A stretch of DNA of 64,000 nt from CAWUEX02 sp038148375 (GTDB lineage: Bacteria; Pseudomonadota; Alphaproteobacteria; Rhodospirillales; Rhodospirillaceae): contig JAYQVH010000001.1 in the NCBI GenBank assembly GCA_038148375.1, positions 1 through 64,000 of the forward strand, written 5' to 3'. Every line of letters begins with the position of its first letter. Within the stretch, counting starts at the first letter, position 1. A program made the position numbers and the translations under genes. Positions 54,041 through 61,990 of this stretch are shown piece by piece. The notes under the pieces were generated by a model. The model ran no database searches. It was not told where the DNA came from and was given only the letters and a program-made list of their open reading frames with translations.

Positions 54041-55279
54041 ATGGACCTGAGGGGGTCACGACTGAGTTTGCGGGAGCTGCGGCACTATGCCGTGGCCGTT
54101 GTCGCGCTCGCGTTTCTTTCGGCCTGCGCCTCGAACACAACGCAATATGCCGCGGCGAATGGCGACGGCATCAGCGGCACGGGGATTGTCGCTCAGTATG
54201 ACGCTGGCGATGGCATCAGCGGCACCGGTGTTATCGCCCGCACCAACATGGGCGGCGACGGGATCGGCGGCACTGGTGTTGTGGCCGAACTCGGCGGCGA
54301 TGGCATCGGCGGCACCGGTATCGTCGGCACCATCTCCGGCTTCGGCAGCATCATCGTCAACGGACTGAAACTCGATTACGACACCGACACGGTGGTCGAA
54401 AGCGACGGCCGCCCCGCCGCCCTGACCGACCTCAAGATCGGCCAGGTGATCGAAGGCGTCGCCTTCCGCAGTGAGCGCGGTGTGCTCCACCTCGAGCAGT
54501 TGGAAATCCGCCACGCTGTCACCGGCCCGATCAGCAGCATTGATTACGACAACGAACGCCTGGTCGTCCTCGGCCAGACCGTACGTGTCAATCTTGCCGG
54601 CGACGGCGCACAGAGAACGGCTTTCGGCTCTCTCAAAGTCGGCGACATGGTCCGCGTGTCCGGACTGCGCTTGGGCGATGGCGTCATCGTCGCCTCGCGC
54701 CTCGATCAAACCGATGACGACGGCCGCGTTCTCGTCCGCGGCCCCGTGATGGCTTCCACTGGCAGCACGGTATCCATCGGCGAACTGGCGGTAAACGTCA
54801 GCGACGCCGCGTTGGCAGATGCGCTCGACACCGGAGACCGCGCCTTCATCGCCGGCCGCCTGATCGATAACGATTTCGTCGCCGACGTCATTGTCGAAAA
54901 GCCGGCCCTGCCGTTCGATGATCGTGTCACCGACGTCTATCTCGAAGGCTACGTGCCCGGCACCGCCTCCGTCGCGCTGTCCGTCCAGGGCGTGCCGGTC
55001 ACCGGTATGGATCTGCCCGGCGACGTCAAACCGGGCGACCGCGTCGTCGTTTCCGGCCGCGTTGGCGCCGACGGTACAATTGCGGCGAAACAGATCGAAC
55101 GGGTGCGCACGGTCATCACTGTGCTGCGGCCGACGGAACTGATGCGTCCGGTGCGCTTGCGACCCGACGTGCCGGATCGTCCCGAGCGCATCGAACGGCC
55201 GGTGCGCCCGATTGAGCGTCCGACCACGCCGGAACGTCCTCGCGAACGCCCGGGCGCGTTCCGCCCGCCGATGGTGTGA
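54041..55279 (+). CDS. DUF5666 repeat lipoprotein
   Basis: 412 residues. A signal with lipobox FLSACAS (cysteine 29) predicts a lipoprotein. Residues 40-105 hold four degenerate repeats of GDGI(S/G)GTGI/V, followed by several DUF5666 beta modules of about 60-70 residues (GFGSIIVNGLKLDYDTDTVV, LKVGDMVRVSGLRLGDGVIV, VKPGDRVVVSGRVGADGTIA). The C-terminus is proline/arginine-rich (RPVRPIERPTTPERPRERPG). It is probably exposed in the periplasm or at the surface. Function unknown; the genome context with DUF6502 and a beta-barrel suggests an envelope role. Confidence 0.8.
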   Translation: MDLRGSRLSLRELRHYAVAVVALAFLSACASNTTQYAAANGDGISGTGIVAQYDAGDGISGTGVIARTNMGGDGIGGTGVVAELGGDGIGGTGIVGTISGFGSIIVNGLKLDYDTDTVVESDGRPAALTDLKIGQVIEGVAFRSERGVLHLEQLEIRHAVTGPISSIDYDNERLVVLGQTVRVNLAGDGAQRTAFGSLKVGDMVRVSGLRLGDGVIVASRLDQTDDDGRVLVRGPVMASTGSTVSIGELAVNVSDAALADALDTGDRAFIAGRLIDNDFVADVIVEKPALPFDDRVTDVYLEGYVPGTASVALSVQGVPVTGMDLPGDVKPGDRVVVSGRVGADGTIAAKQIERVRTVITVLRPTELMRPVRLRPDVPDRPERIERPVRPIERPTTPERPRERPGAFRPPMV

Positions 55280-55325
55280 CGGCGACCCGCCGATGGTGTG
55301 ACGGCGACCCGCCGATGGTGTGACG
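55264..55325. repeat. 22-bp tandem repeat, about 2.8 copies
   Basis: The unit CCCGCCGATGGTGTGACGGC plus GA is repeated at 55264, 55286 and 55308 (last copy partial). The first copy contains the stop codon of the DUF5666 gene, so the expansion lies in the 3' region and does not change the protein. It lies between convergent genes. Confidence 0.9.
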
Positions 55326-55333
55326 ACCTGGCT

Positions 55334-56122
55334 CTACGGGAAGCGGTAGACGAAGGCGACGCCGGCCCCTTCATCGGGACTGTTTTCGGAAAAGCCCATC
55401 ACCGCATAGAGATTGACTGACCACGCGTCGTTCATCTGAATATTCAGGTAGGCCAGACCTTCCTGGGGATCCGCCGAGTCTTTGATGGCGGACTGGCGGT
55501 AATCGTACGACAGCCCAGTGGCGACGCGCTCCGACCATGAATATTGCAAACCAACGCTACCGTAGGCGGTGTTGCGCAGTTTGAATCCCTGCGGCACGCC
55601 CGCCCACTTGTAGCCGAGACTTGCAAAGGGAATGAACGGGCCGACCGCCTGAGCGACATCGAGCTGCAGCGCCGCATCCGGCTCGCCGGTGCCAAGCCCT
55701 GCGGCAAGGCTAGCGGTGGGCAGTTTCGCCCGCGCCGTGACATCGACGAACAATCCACGCTCCCACCACTGCTGAACACTGTACATCAGCGAAAGCGACA
55801 CATCTCCCAGACCGGATGCGCTGTCGGTGGCGCGGGTACCGGCGCTGCCGCCCTCAGCACCGTCGAGAATCAGTGCCGGCCCTTTGACGTTGAGCCAGGG
55901 GATCACGGCGCGCACGGTCCACGGTCCTTGCTCGGCCTGAAGCGACAGCGGCATGTAGATGATTTCGGTTGCGTCTTCGGCGCCGTAGGTACCGGAGGTG
56001 TAGTCAAAGCCCAGCGTGGAGCGGTATCTGGGGCCGTCATCCTGAGCGGCCGCCGCGCCCGTAAGCACGGCGAGCATATTTGCGGCGGCAAAGCAGAGAA
56101 GTAAGGTCCAGACCTTTAGCAT
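55334..56122 (-). CDS. Predicted outer-membrane beta-barrel protein
   Basis: 262 residues from ATG 56122, which gives a clear signal peptide (LLLCFAAANMLAVLTGAAAA); the frame starts 24 codons earlier. The mature part alternates polar and hydrophobic residues typical of beta strands (YRSTLGFDYTSGTYG, TARAKLPTASLAAG, TAYGSVGLQYSWSERVATGL) and ends in aromatic VAFVYRFP, the C-terminal phenylalanine signal of outer-membrane proteins being the second last residue. It is similar in style to MetA-pathway/transporter proteins of phenol degradation operons. Convergent with the DUF5666 gene and divergent from the first solute-binding gene. Confidence 0.7.
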   Translation of the reverse strand: MLKVWTLLLCFAAANMLAVLTGAAAAQDDGPRYRSTLGFDYTSGTYGAEDATEIIYMPLSLQAEQGPWTVRAVIPWLNVKGPALILDGAEGGSAGTRATDSASGLGDVSLSLMYSVQQWWERGLFVDVTARAKLPTASLAAGLGTGEPDAALQLDVAQAVGPFIPFASLGYKWAGVPQGFKLRNTAYGSVGLQYSWSERVATGLSYDYRQSAIKDSADPQEGLAYLNIQMNDAWSVNLYAVMGFSENSPDEGAGVAFVYRFP

Positions 56123-56188
56123 TAGATGAGTATAGCCAAGCCGCCCCCCGCCTGGACAGACACCGCGAACCCTCCGTACTCTCTCGTC

Positions 56189-57694
56189 ATGCAACTGAAA
56201 GCTTTGATCCCCGCCACGAGCGGCGCAATGGCGCTGCTGTTGGCATTCACCGCTGCGGCAGAGTCGACCATCCGCCTCGGCCTGGCGTCGCTACCGAACG
56301 GCAACGGCAATCCGTTCGATTCCAGCGCGCGTACGACCTGGTACACTTTTCGCGCCTTCTTCGATGCGTTGGCGCAATTGGGCGACAACCTGCAAATCGA
56401 GCCCGCGCTGGCCGTGGCGTGGGACAACACCGACGACTTCACCTGGATTGTCACCCTACGCGACGGTGTGACTTTCTCAAACGGCGAGCCTCTCGACGCG
56501 GAAGCGGCATTGTTCAGCTATCGTTACTTGCAGACAGATGCGGGCGCGCTTGAGTCGCTGTCCCGCGATGTGGCCGATATCGTCGCGATGGAAGCCCTCG
56601 ACGAACGCACGATCAAGTTCGTCACCGGCATTCCGATGCCGGAGTTTCCGCGTCTGCTGGCGGTGGTGCCGATTGTCCCGCCCCGGTATTGGGAAGATGT
56701 TGGGCTCGAAGGTTTCATTTTCGAACCGGTCGGCACCGGGCCCTTCCGGGTGACCGACTGGCGCCCAGCGCGTATAAAGCTTGAGGCTTTCCGCGAGTCC
56801 TGGCGCGCACCGAAAGCAGACAAACTCGAAATCCTTGCCATTCCTGAGACCGCAGCCAGGGTCGCGGGTCTACTCACCGACCGCATCGACATCGCCTCCG
56901 AGATCGGCCCGGACGATGCCTATCAGGTCGAGGCTGCCGGAATGGTCGTTTATCAGCGCCCAGCGACGGCGATCGAAGTGATTGCGTTCAACACCCTGAT
57001 CGACTCTCCGCTCAAGGATGCGCGGGTGCGCCAGGCGCTCAACTACGCCATCGACAAAGAGGTCATCGTCGCCGCGATCATGGACGGCCGCACGCGGGTC
57101 GCCGATCAGATGACACCGGTGATCAACCCGGAGCGTGTCCCGGACCTGGCGCCGTATTCCTACGACCCCGACAAGGCCAAGGCGCTGCTTGCTGATGCGG
57201 GCTACCCGGATGGCTTCTCCTTCGTGTTCGAGTTCAGCTTCGGCACCGGCGGCACACACATGCCGTCAATGTTCCAGCAGGTCGCTGCCGACCTGAAGAA
57301 GATCGGGGTCGACATGGAAGTACGGCCGCTGCCGTGGAGTCAGTATGTACGCGGCGTGTTGCAGGGCGAATGGGGCGGCCAGGCCTTCGGCTTCGAATAC
57401 GAGGTTCTGCCCACTGGGAGCAGCATGCGGCCGTTCCGCCTGCACTCCTGCGCCTGGCCCTACCCTTGGTACTGCGACGAGACAATCGAGCCGGCGATTA
57501 CACAGGCCAAGCAGGAGATGGAACCTCAGGCGCGCCTCGCCGCCGTACACGAGGTCCTGCGCCACTATCATGATGAAGCTGTGGCGCTGTTGCTGATCGA
57601 AAACCTGGGCATCGACGGCGTAAGTCCGCGCGTCGAGGGCTATTCACAGGTTAACGGCATCATTCCGTTTCACGAGATTACGGTCGGTGACTGA
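56189..57694 (+). CDS. Family 5 ABC solute-binding protein, first of a tandem pair
   Basis: 501 residues from ATG 56189 with signal peptide (MQLKALIPATSGAMALLLAF). SBP_bac_5 features: TWIVTLRDGVTFSNGEPLDA, RVRQALNYAIDKEVIVAAIM and PDKAKALLADAGYPDGF. It binds peptides or similar solutes in the periplasm. The next gene is a paralogue, and both share RPFRLHSC near the end followed by PWYCD. No permease or ATPase genes adjoin. Its stop overlaps the next start (TGATG). Confidence 0.9.
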   Translation: MQLKALIPATSGAMALLLAFTAAAESTIRLGLASLPNGNGNPFDSSARTTWYTFRAFFDALAQLGDNLQIEPALAVAWDNTDDFTWIVTLRDGVTFSNGEPLDAEAALFSYRYLQTDAGALESLSRDVADIVAMEALDERTIKFVTGIPMPEFPRLLAVVPIVPPRYWEDVGLEGFIFEPVGTGPFRVTDWRPARIKLEAFRESWRAPKADKLEILAIPETAARVAGLLTDRIDIASEIGPDDAYQVEAAGMVVYQRPATAIEVIAFNTLIDSPLKDARVRQALNYAIDKEVIVAAIMDGRTRVADQMTPVINPERVPDLAPYSYDPDKAKALLADAGYPDGFSFVFEFSFGTGGTHMPSMFQQVAADLKKIGVDMEVRPLPWSQYVRGVLQGEWGGQAFGFEYEVLPTGSSMRPFRLHSCAWPYPWYCDETIEPAITQAKQEMEPQARLAAVHEVLRHYHDEAVALLLIENLGIDGVSPRVEGYSQVNGIIPFHEITVGD

Positions 57695-59193
57695 TGCGTC
57701 TTAGCGGTCTGATCGCGGCCCTCTGGCTGGCTTTCGCGCAGACCGCTGCCGCGGACGGGCCCCTGCGCGTCGGCATGATCGCGATGCCGCCGGCTCAGGC
57801 CAATCCCTACTTCACGACCGCGACGACCCCGAACATGTTCTACCCGGCGCTGTACGACACTCTGACCATGGTCGATGAGAGCGGCGAGGTCGTACCGCAG
57901 GTGGCGCAGTCATGGGAGCGCGTTGACGATCTCACCTGGCGCTTCCGGTTGCGCGACGACGTGGTGTTCTCCACCGGCGAGCCGGTGACGGCGGAGACGG
58001 TTGCCGGGGTACTTGCCCACCTGCAAAGCGATGCCTTCGCAGCGCAGAGCATCACCCGCGAGTTCCGCATGCTGAAATCGGCCCGGGTGGTCAGCGAATT
58101 CGAGGTCGAACTGACGACCGCCTGGCCGCACGCGCTGCTGCCGCGCTACCTGTCGTTCTTCTACCTGGCGCCGCCGGATTATGTCACGCAGGTCGGGCTT
58201 CAGGGTCTGGCAAACGAGCCGGTCGGCTCCGGACCCTTCGTGCTCGACGACTGGCAGGCGGAACGCGTGCTGCTGTCGCCGAATCCCCGATCTTGGCAGC
58301 CAGCCCATGTGTCAGCCATGGAAGCACTCGTGCTGCCGACGCCGACCGCACGCCTGCAGGCGGTGGTGACCGACCGCATCGACGTCGCCTACGCCCTTGG
58401 CCCAGACGACGAAGCAACCCTGCGTGCCAACGGCCTTGGGCTGTATATGCGCAACCCGGTGCGCATTCTGGTGATGGGGTTCAACGCCGTGAAGGAAGGC
58501 TCGCCCTTCGCCGACGTGCGTATACGGCGGGCGGTGAATCACGCCGTCAATCGCAAGGCCATCACCGACGCACTGATGGGCGGCTATGTCGAACCGGCGA
58601 CCCAGCCTGTGCCCAAGGGGTCGATCGGCTATGATCCTGAGCTCGAAGGCTATGCCTACGATCCGGACAAAGCTAAGGCGCTGCTCGCCGAGGCCGGCTA
58701 TCCCGACGGCTTCGATGTGATCTATGAGGTCACCGCGGGGGCAAGCAGCATGACCGATGCCTACAGCCAGCAAGTCGCCGCCGACCTGGCACGCGTCGGC
58801 ATCCGCATGGAAGTGCGCCCGATCCTGTTCACGGACGCGGTGCAGAAGATGACCCGCGGCGGCTGGGAGGGCACGATGTTCAGCACCGACTTCGCCACCG
58901 GCCCGAGCATGGACGGATTGCGGCCGTTCCGCCTGCACTCCTGCGGCTGGAGCGCGCCCTGGTACTGCGATGCCGACGCCGAACCCCTGTACGAGCAGGC
59001 CCGCGTCGCCCCCGACCGCGAGACGCGCGAGGGTCTCACCCGCCAGCTGGTGCGGCGCTACCTGGATCAGGCCTCGGCCCTGTATCTGTTCCCGGCGCTC
59101 GGCCTCGACGGCCTGGGCAAACGCATCGTTCAGTGGAAGACGCTGAACGACCGGCCGCTCTATCATGAGGCCCGCGTCAAAGACGCCGAGTGA
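57694..59193 (+). CDS. Family 5 ABC solute-binding protein, second of a tandem pair
   Basis: 499 residues with signal MRLSGLIAALWLAFAQTAAA. Core: RFRLRDDVVFSTGEPVTAET, RRAVNHAVNRKAITDALMGG and PDKAKALLAEAGYPDGFDVI. It shares LRPFRLHSCGW and PWYCD with the first copy, so two cysteines are conserved near the C-terminus. Translationally coupled to it by a TGATG overlap. The transporter partner must be encoded elsewhere. Confidence 0.9.
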   Translation: MRLSGLIAALWLAFAQTAAADGPLRVGMIAMPPAQANPYFTTATTPNMFYPALYDTLTMVDESGEVVPQVAQSWERVDDLTWRFRLRDDVVFSTGEPVTAETVAGVLAHLQSDAFAAQSITREFRMLKSARVVSEFEVELTTAWPHALLPRYLSFFYLAPPDYVTQVGLQGLANEPVGSGPFVLDDWQAERVLLSPNPRSWQPAHVSAMEALVLPTPTARLQAVVTDRIDVAYALGPDDEATLRANGLGLYMRNPVRILVMGFNAVKEGSPFADVRIRRAVNHAVNRKAITDALMGGYVEPATQPVPKGSIGYDPELEGYAYDPDKAKALLAEAGYPDGFDVIYEVTAGASSMTDAYSQQVAADLARVGIRMEVRPILFTDAVQKMTRGGWEGTMFSTDFATGPSMDGLRPFRLHSCGWSAPWYCDADAEPLYEQARVAPDRETREGLTRQLVRRYLDQASALYLFPALGLDGLGKRIVQWKTLNDRPLYHEARVKDAE

Positions 59194-59252
59194 ACCCGCA
59201 ACGATGCGGGTGAAGCCCCCGGCTGAAAAATCTCACTAAGGAACTGCGTGGA

Positions 59253-59350
59253 ACGAGCCCATGCACGCCGCCCGTACGGGCGGTGGCGGGCCTTTTTCGT
59301 GAGCGATTTCAATACCTTACGATTTTAAACACACGAGCCCATGCACGCCG
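59253..59350. repeat. 18-bp direct repeat pair
   Basis: ACGAGCCCATGCACGCCG occurs at 59253-59270 and 59333-59350, 80 bp apart, in the gap 59194-59408. The first copy runs into the terminator hairpin. Between them and after the second copy CAATACCTTACG and CGTAGGATATTG form an imperfect inverted repeat around the second copy. Origin unknown. Confidence 0.85.
59268..59297 (+). terminator. Terminator after solute-binding gene pair
   Basis: The perfect palindrome CCGCCCGTACGGGCGG (59268-59283) is followed by TGGCGGGCC and a T run (59293-59297). It closes the two-gene unit. Confidence 0.7.
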
Positions 59351-59408
59351 TAGGATATTGAAAACATTGGCTTTTTCGCGGCCGGTTTTGGGCCGCCAGG
59401 GGGACGCG

Positions 59409-60251
59409 ATGATGGCACATTTTACCGGTGCGACGTTACGCGCCTGCGCGATTGCCGTGATCTTCTTTGCGGCAGCAGCTCACGCCCGCGAACACGTGCT
59501 GATCATCGGTGGCGCCGGCAACACCGGCGCGGCGCTGGCCAAGATGCTGGTCGCGCGCGGCGACAAGGTCACGGCCTTCGTGCGCCCGAGCACAGACCGC
59601 TCCCGCCTCGACGGCATCGAAGTCGACTATGTCGTCGGCGACGCCATGATCGCCGCGCAGGTCGAAGCCGCACTTGAGGGCGGCAGCTACACCGTCATCC
59701 TCGACACCGTGCAGATTTTGGATGTGACCGATCAGCAGAGCTACACGCGCATGTACGCCAACTTCGTGCCGCTGGCGAAACGGCTGGGCGTCAAACAGTT
59801 CATCTTGCTGGGCAGCGCGTGCAACGACACCTTTGCCGAAGACTGCCTGTTGAGCCCGCCGCTGTTCGAAGTCGCCAAGGACCAGACCATCGCCGAATAC
59901 ATCCTGCGCGGCTCCGGTGTGCCCTACACCGTGTTCCGTATCGGCGCACTGATGCCGGGCGGCCCTGACGCGCCGGACGCGGACCTACGCACCGGCACCT
60001 CCTTCCTGACCGAGGACCTCACCGTGTTCGGCGCGATCTGGCGCGGCGATTTCAACGACCAGATTTTAGGCTGCATCGGGGCGGAGCCCTGCATCAGCAA
60101 AATCTTCGCCATGGACGACCCGGCCATGGCGCCGCAGCGCGAGAACTGGTTGTGCAAGCGCCGCCTGGAAACCGACACCATCATATTTTTCGACCCGAGC
60201 TGCGGCCCGGTGCCGCCGCTGGTTATTCCGACACCGGAGGTCCAACAATGA
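59409..60251 (+). CDS. NmrA-like NAD(P)-binding protein with signal peptide
   Basis: 280 residues from ATG 59409 (GGGGGAC lies about 6 nt before). The N-terminus is a signal sequence (LRACAIAVIFFAAAAHA) directly before a Rossmann fold (EHVLIIGGAGNTGAALAKML, VTAFVRPSTDRSRLDGIEVD, YVVGDAM). The atypical SDR/NmrA type is usually cytoplasmic, so a signal is unusual. A possible alternative is that the hydrophobic stretch is a membrane anchor facing the cytoplasm. It overlaps the DUF1838 gene by 4 nt (ATGA), so they are one unit. Confidence 0.8.
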   Translation: MMAHFTGATLRACAIAVIFFAAAAHAREHVLIIGGAGNTGAALAKMLVARGDKVTAFVRPSTDRSRLDGIEVDYVVGDAMIAAQVEAALEGGSYTVILDTVQILDVTDQQSYTRMYANFVPLAKRLGVKQFILLGSACNDTFAEDCLLSPPLFEVAKDQTIAEYILRGSGVPYTVFRIGALMPGGPDAPDADLRTGTSFLTEDLTVFGAIWRGDFNDQILGCIGAEPCISKIFAMDDPAMAPQRENWLCKRRLETDTIIFFDPSCGPVPPLVIPTPEVQQ

Positions 60252-61180
60252 AACAGGTGTCGCGACGCAACGTACTGGCCTCGGCCGGTGCCGCAACAAT
60301 GGGGCTGGCCGCTGCGGAATCATCTGGCACGGCGCAGGCCGCGGCCGGGCCGCTGACCTTCGACACGCCCGCCGATCATATCCGCGCGTTTTTGAAACTG
60401 CATCTGAGCCTGGCCAGCGAGACGATCTATCACACCTACACTGGCACTTTGGAAGCCATGGTGCCGGGCCGGGAGATCGTCAATCTGGTTGCCTGTACGA
60501 CGCTGCTGCGCCGGCAGATCGAGGAACGCGAGGACGGCCATCACGTCACCGTGTGGGAAGGCACGGTCTATCACCGGCCCGGCGAGACGGAACCGCTGGA
60601 CGAATTCGTCAACCCGCTCAACGGCCGCACCGTGCGCCCGTTCCACCAACGCGAGGGCCGGGGCCAGGCGCTGTGGACGGCAACCGGGCCTAAAATCCGC
60701 CGCAGCAACGGAGAGTGGGTGACCCTCGGTGGCGGCAAACCCTATACCTTCGACTGGTATCAGGCCGGCGGGCGCATCTGGATGTCGCGCTATTCGTCCG
60801 GCGTGTACGCGCAGAACCCTCTGAATTCAGAAGAGTGGCCGCTGGAGTTTTCCGGCCCGGACCTGATCTATTCCGAAAAAACCACCAACAGCGGACTGGT
60901 CAGCGAGATGGCCGACCCGTCGATCCTGAACGCGTCGGCGACCTACGGCCTCAACGTGACAATGCCGTGGTGGCCGTGGCTGCTGATGGGCCGGACACCG
61001 GGGCATCTGGTGTGGAACACCGAAGGCGTGAAAATGTCGAGCCCGGATGAGCTGCCCCCCGATGTGCGCGCTATGATCGAACGGTTGCACCCGCGGCTGT
61101 TCGCCGACGACGAACCGTGGAGCGAGCGCTACAACCTGTGGACGGATTATCCGAAGATGCGCACACCGGTGGCGGGTTAA
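60248..61180 (+). CDS. DUF1838 family protein with Tat signal (second copy)
   Basis: 310 residues from ATG 60248, preceded by GGAGG at 8 nt. Tat signal MKQVSRRNVLASAGAATMGL. The body has LHLSLASETIYHTYTGTLEA, GGKPYTFDWYQAGGRIWMSR and SATYGLNVTMPWWPWLLMGR, typical of the larger DUF1838 proteins. Probably exported folded. Function unknown. Coupled to the signal-bearing NmrA-like gene, which suggests a shared periplasmic reaction. Convergent overlap of 4 nt with the GT2 gene. Confidence 0.8.
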   Translation: MKQVSRRNVLASAGAATMGLAAAESSGTAQAAAGPLTFDTPADHIRAFLKLHLSLASETIYHTYTGTLEAMVPGREIVNLVACTTLLRRQIEEREDGHHVTVWEGTVYHRPGETEPLDEFVNPLNGRTVRPFHQREGRGQALWTATGPKIRRSNGEWVTLGGGKPYTFDWYQAGGRIWMSRYSSGVYAQNPLNSEEWPLEFSGPDLIYSEKTTNSGLVSEMADPSILNASATYGLNVTMPWWPWLLMGRTPGHLVWNTEGVKMSSPDELPPDVRAMIERLHPRLFADDEPWSERYNLWTDYPKMRTPVAG

Positions 61181-61959
61181 CTCTGCACGGCGCGCAGCAT
61201 GTTGACGTGCTCAAGCCGCGCGAAGATGACCTCTTTCATTGCTTCGGTAACGCGGAACCCATCGTCGATACCGAGCGCCTGCCACTCCTTCATCGGCATG
61301 GCGAGTTTCTCCCGCTGGCGGTCGAGCGCATTGCCGGGCGAGACGAACTGCTCGCAGGTCGCGATGTCTATTTTTTCGTGCGCCACCAGCTCGCGCAGGC
61401 ATTTGCGGTAGAGCGTGTCTTCCGTGCGATAGGTGCGGAAGTCCGGCTCCTCGGCGTAGCACATGATCATGTCGTGCCACACCCGGCGCACACAGAAGTT
61501 GATCGGGTTGCTCTCATCAAGGGAGCGGCGCCATTCGTCGTGCATCGGCATATCGATATGCAGCTTGGTGAAGACGTAGCCGAGATCGTCGCGCTCTAAC
61601 AGCCGCTCCAGGCAGACATGAATGTGGTTGGGATAGAACACATCGTCCGAATCCAAGAAAAACAGAAACGTACCGGTGGTCTTGCGCACCCCTTCGTTGC
61701 GGGCGAATCCGGGGCCTTTGTTCTCAGGATAGGTGACGAGTTTAATCTCCGGCACTTTGGCCGCCCAGGCTTCGATCAGGGCGCGGGTGCCGTCGGTGGA
61801 GACATCGTCCACCACCGCGATCTCAGCGATGAGATCAGGGATGTGGGTACGCGCCTCGCCCACGCTGGCGACCGCGCTTTCGAGGGTGCGGTCGAGGGTT
61901 TTTTCCGCGTTGTAGGCGGGAATGATGACGGCAATCGACGGCGCACGGAGATTGGGCAT
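61177..61959 (-). CDS. Glycosyltransferase family 2
   Basis: 260 residues. GT-A fold with VIIPAYNAEKTLDRTLESAV at the start, AVVDDVSTDGTRA, NKGPGFARNEG and the metal-binding DXD region FLDSDDVFYPN. The C-terminal part is specific and not recognised. No membrane segment. Acceptor unknown. It lies between the DUF1838 gene and the class D lactamase-like gene; both this and the next protein begin MPNLR. Confidence 0.85.
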   Translation of the reverse strand: MPNLRAPSIAVIIPAYNAEKTLDRTLESAVASVGEARTHIPDLIAEIAVVDDVSTDGTRALIEAWAAKVPEIKLVTYPENKGPGFARNEGVRKTTGTFLFFLDSDDVFYPNHIHVCLERLLERDDLGYVFTKLHIDMPMHDEWRRSLDESNPINFCVRRVWHDMIMCYAEEPDFRTYRTEDTLYRKCLRELVAHEKIDIATCEQFVSPGNALDRQREKLAMPMKEWQALGIDDGFRVTEAMKEVIFARLEHVNMLRAVQS

Positions 61960-61990
61960 CGCTGTACTTTAATGCACGAAGGCATTGGCG

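Noticed and set aside
54056..54709. 217-codon minus-strand frame with AADAIA-type repeats opposite the DUF5666 gene
   Set aside because: It mirrors the GDGIGGTG repeats on the other strand; no start signal and no known family.
56870..59166. Long open frames on the minus strand opposite the solute-binding genes (for example 58312-59166)
   Set aside because: High GC content leaves antisense frames open; the plus-strand genes have signal peptides, family motifs and coupled starts.
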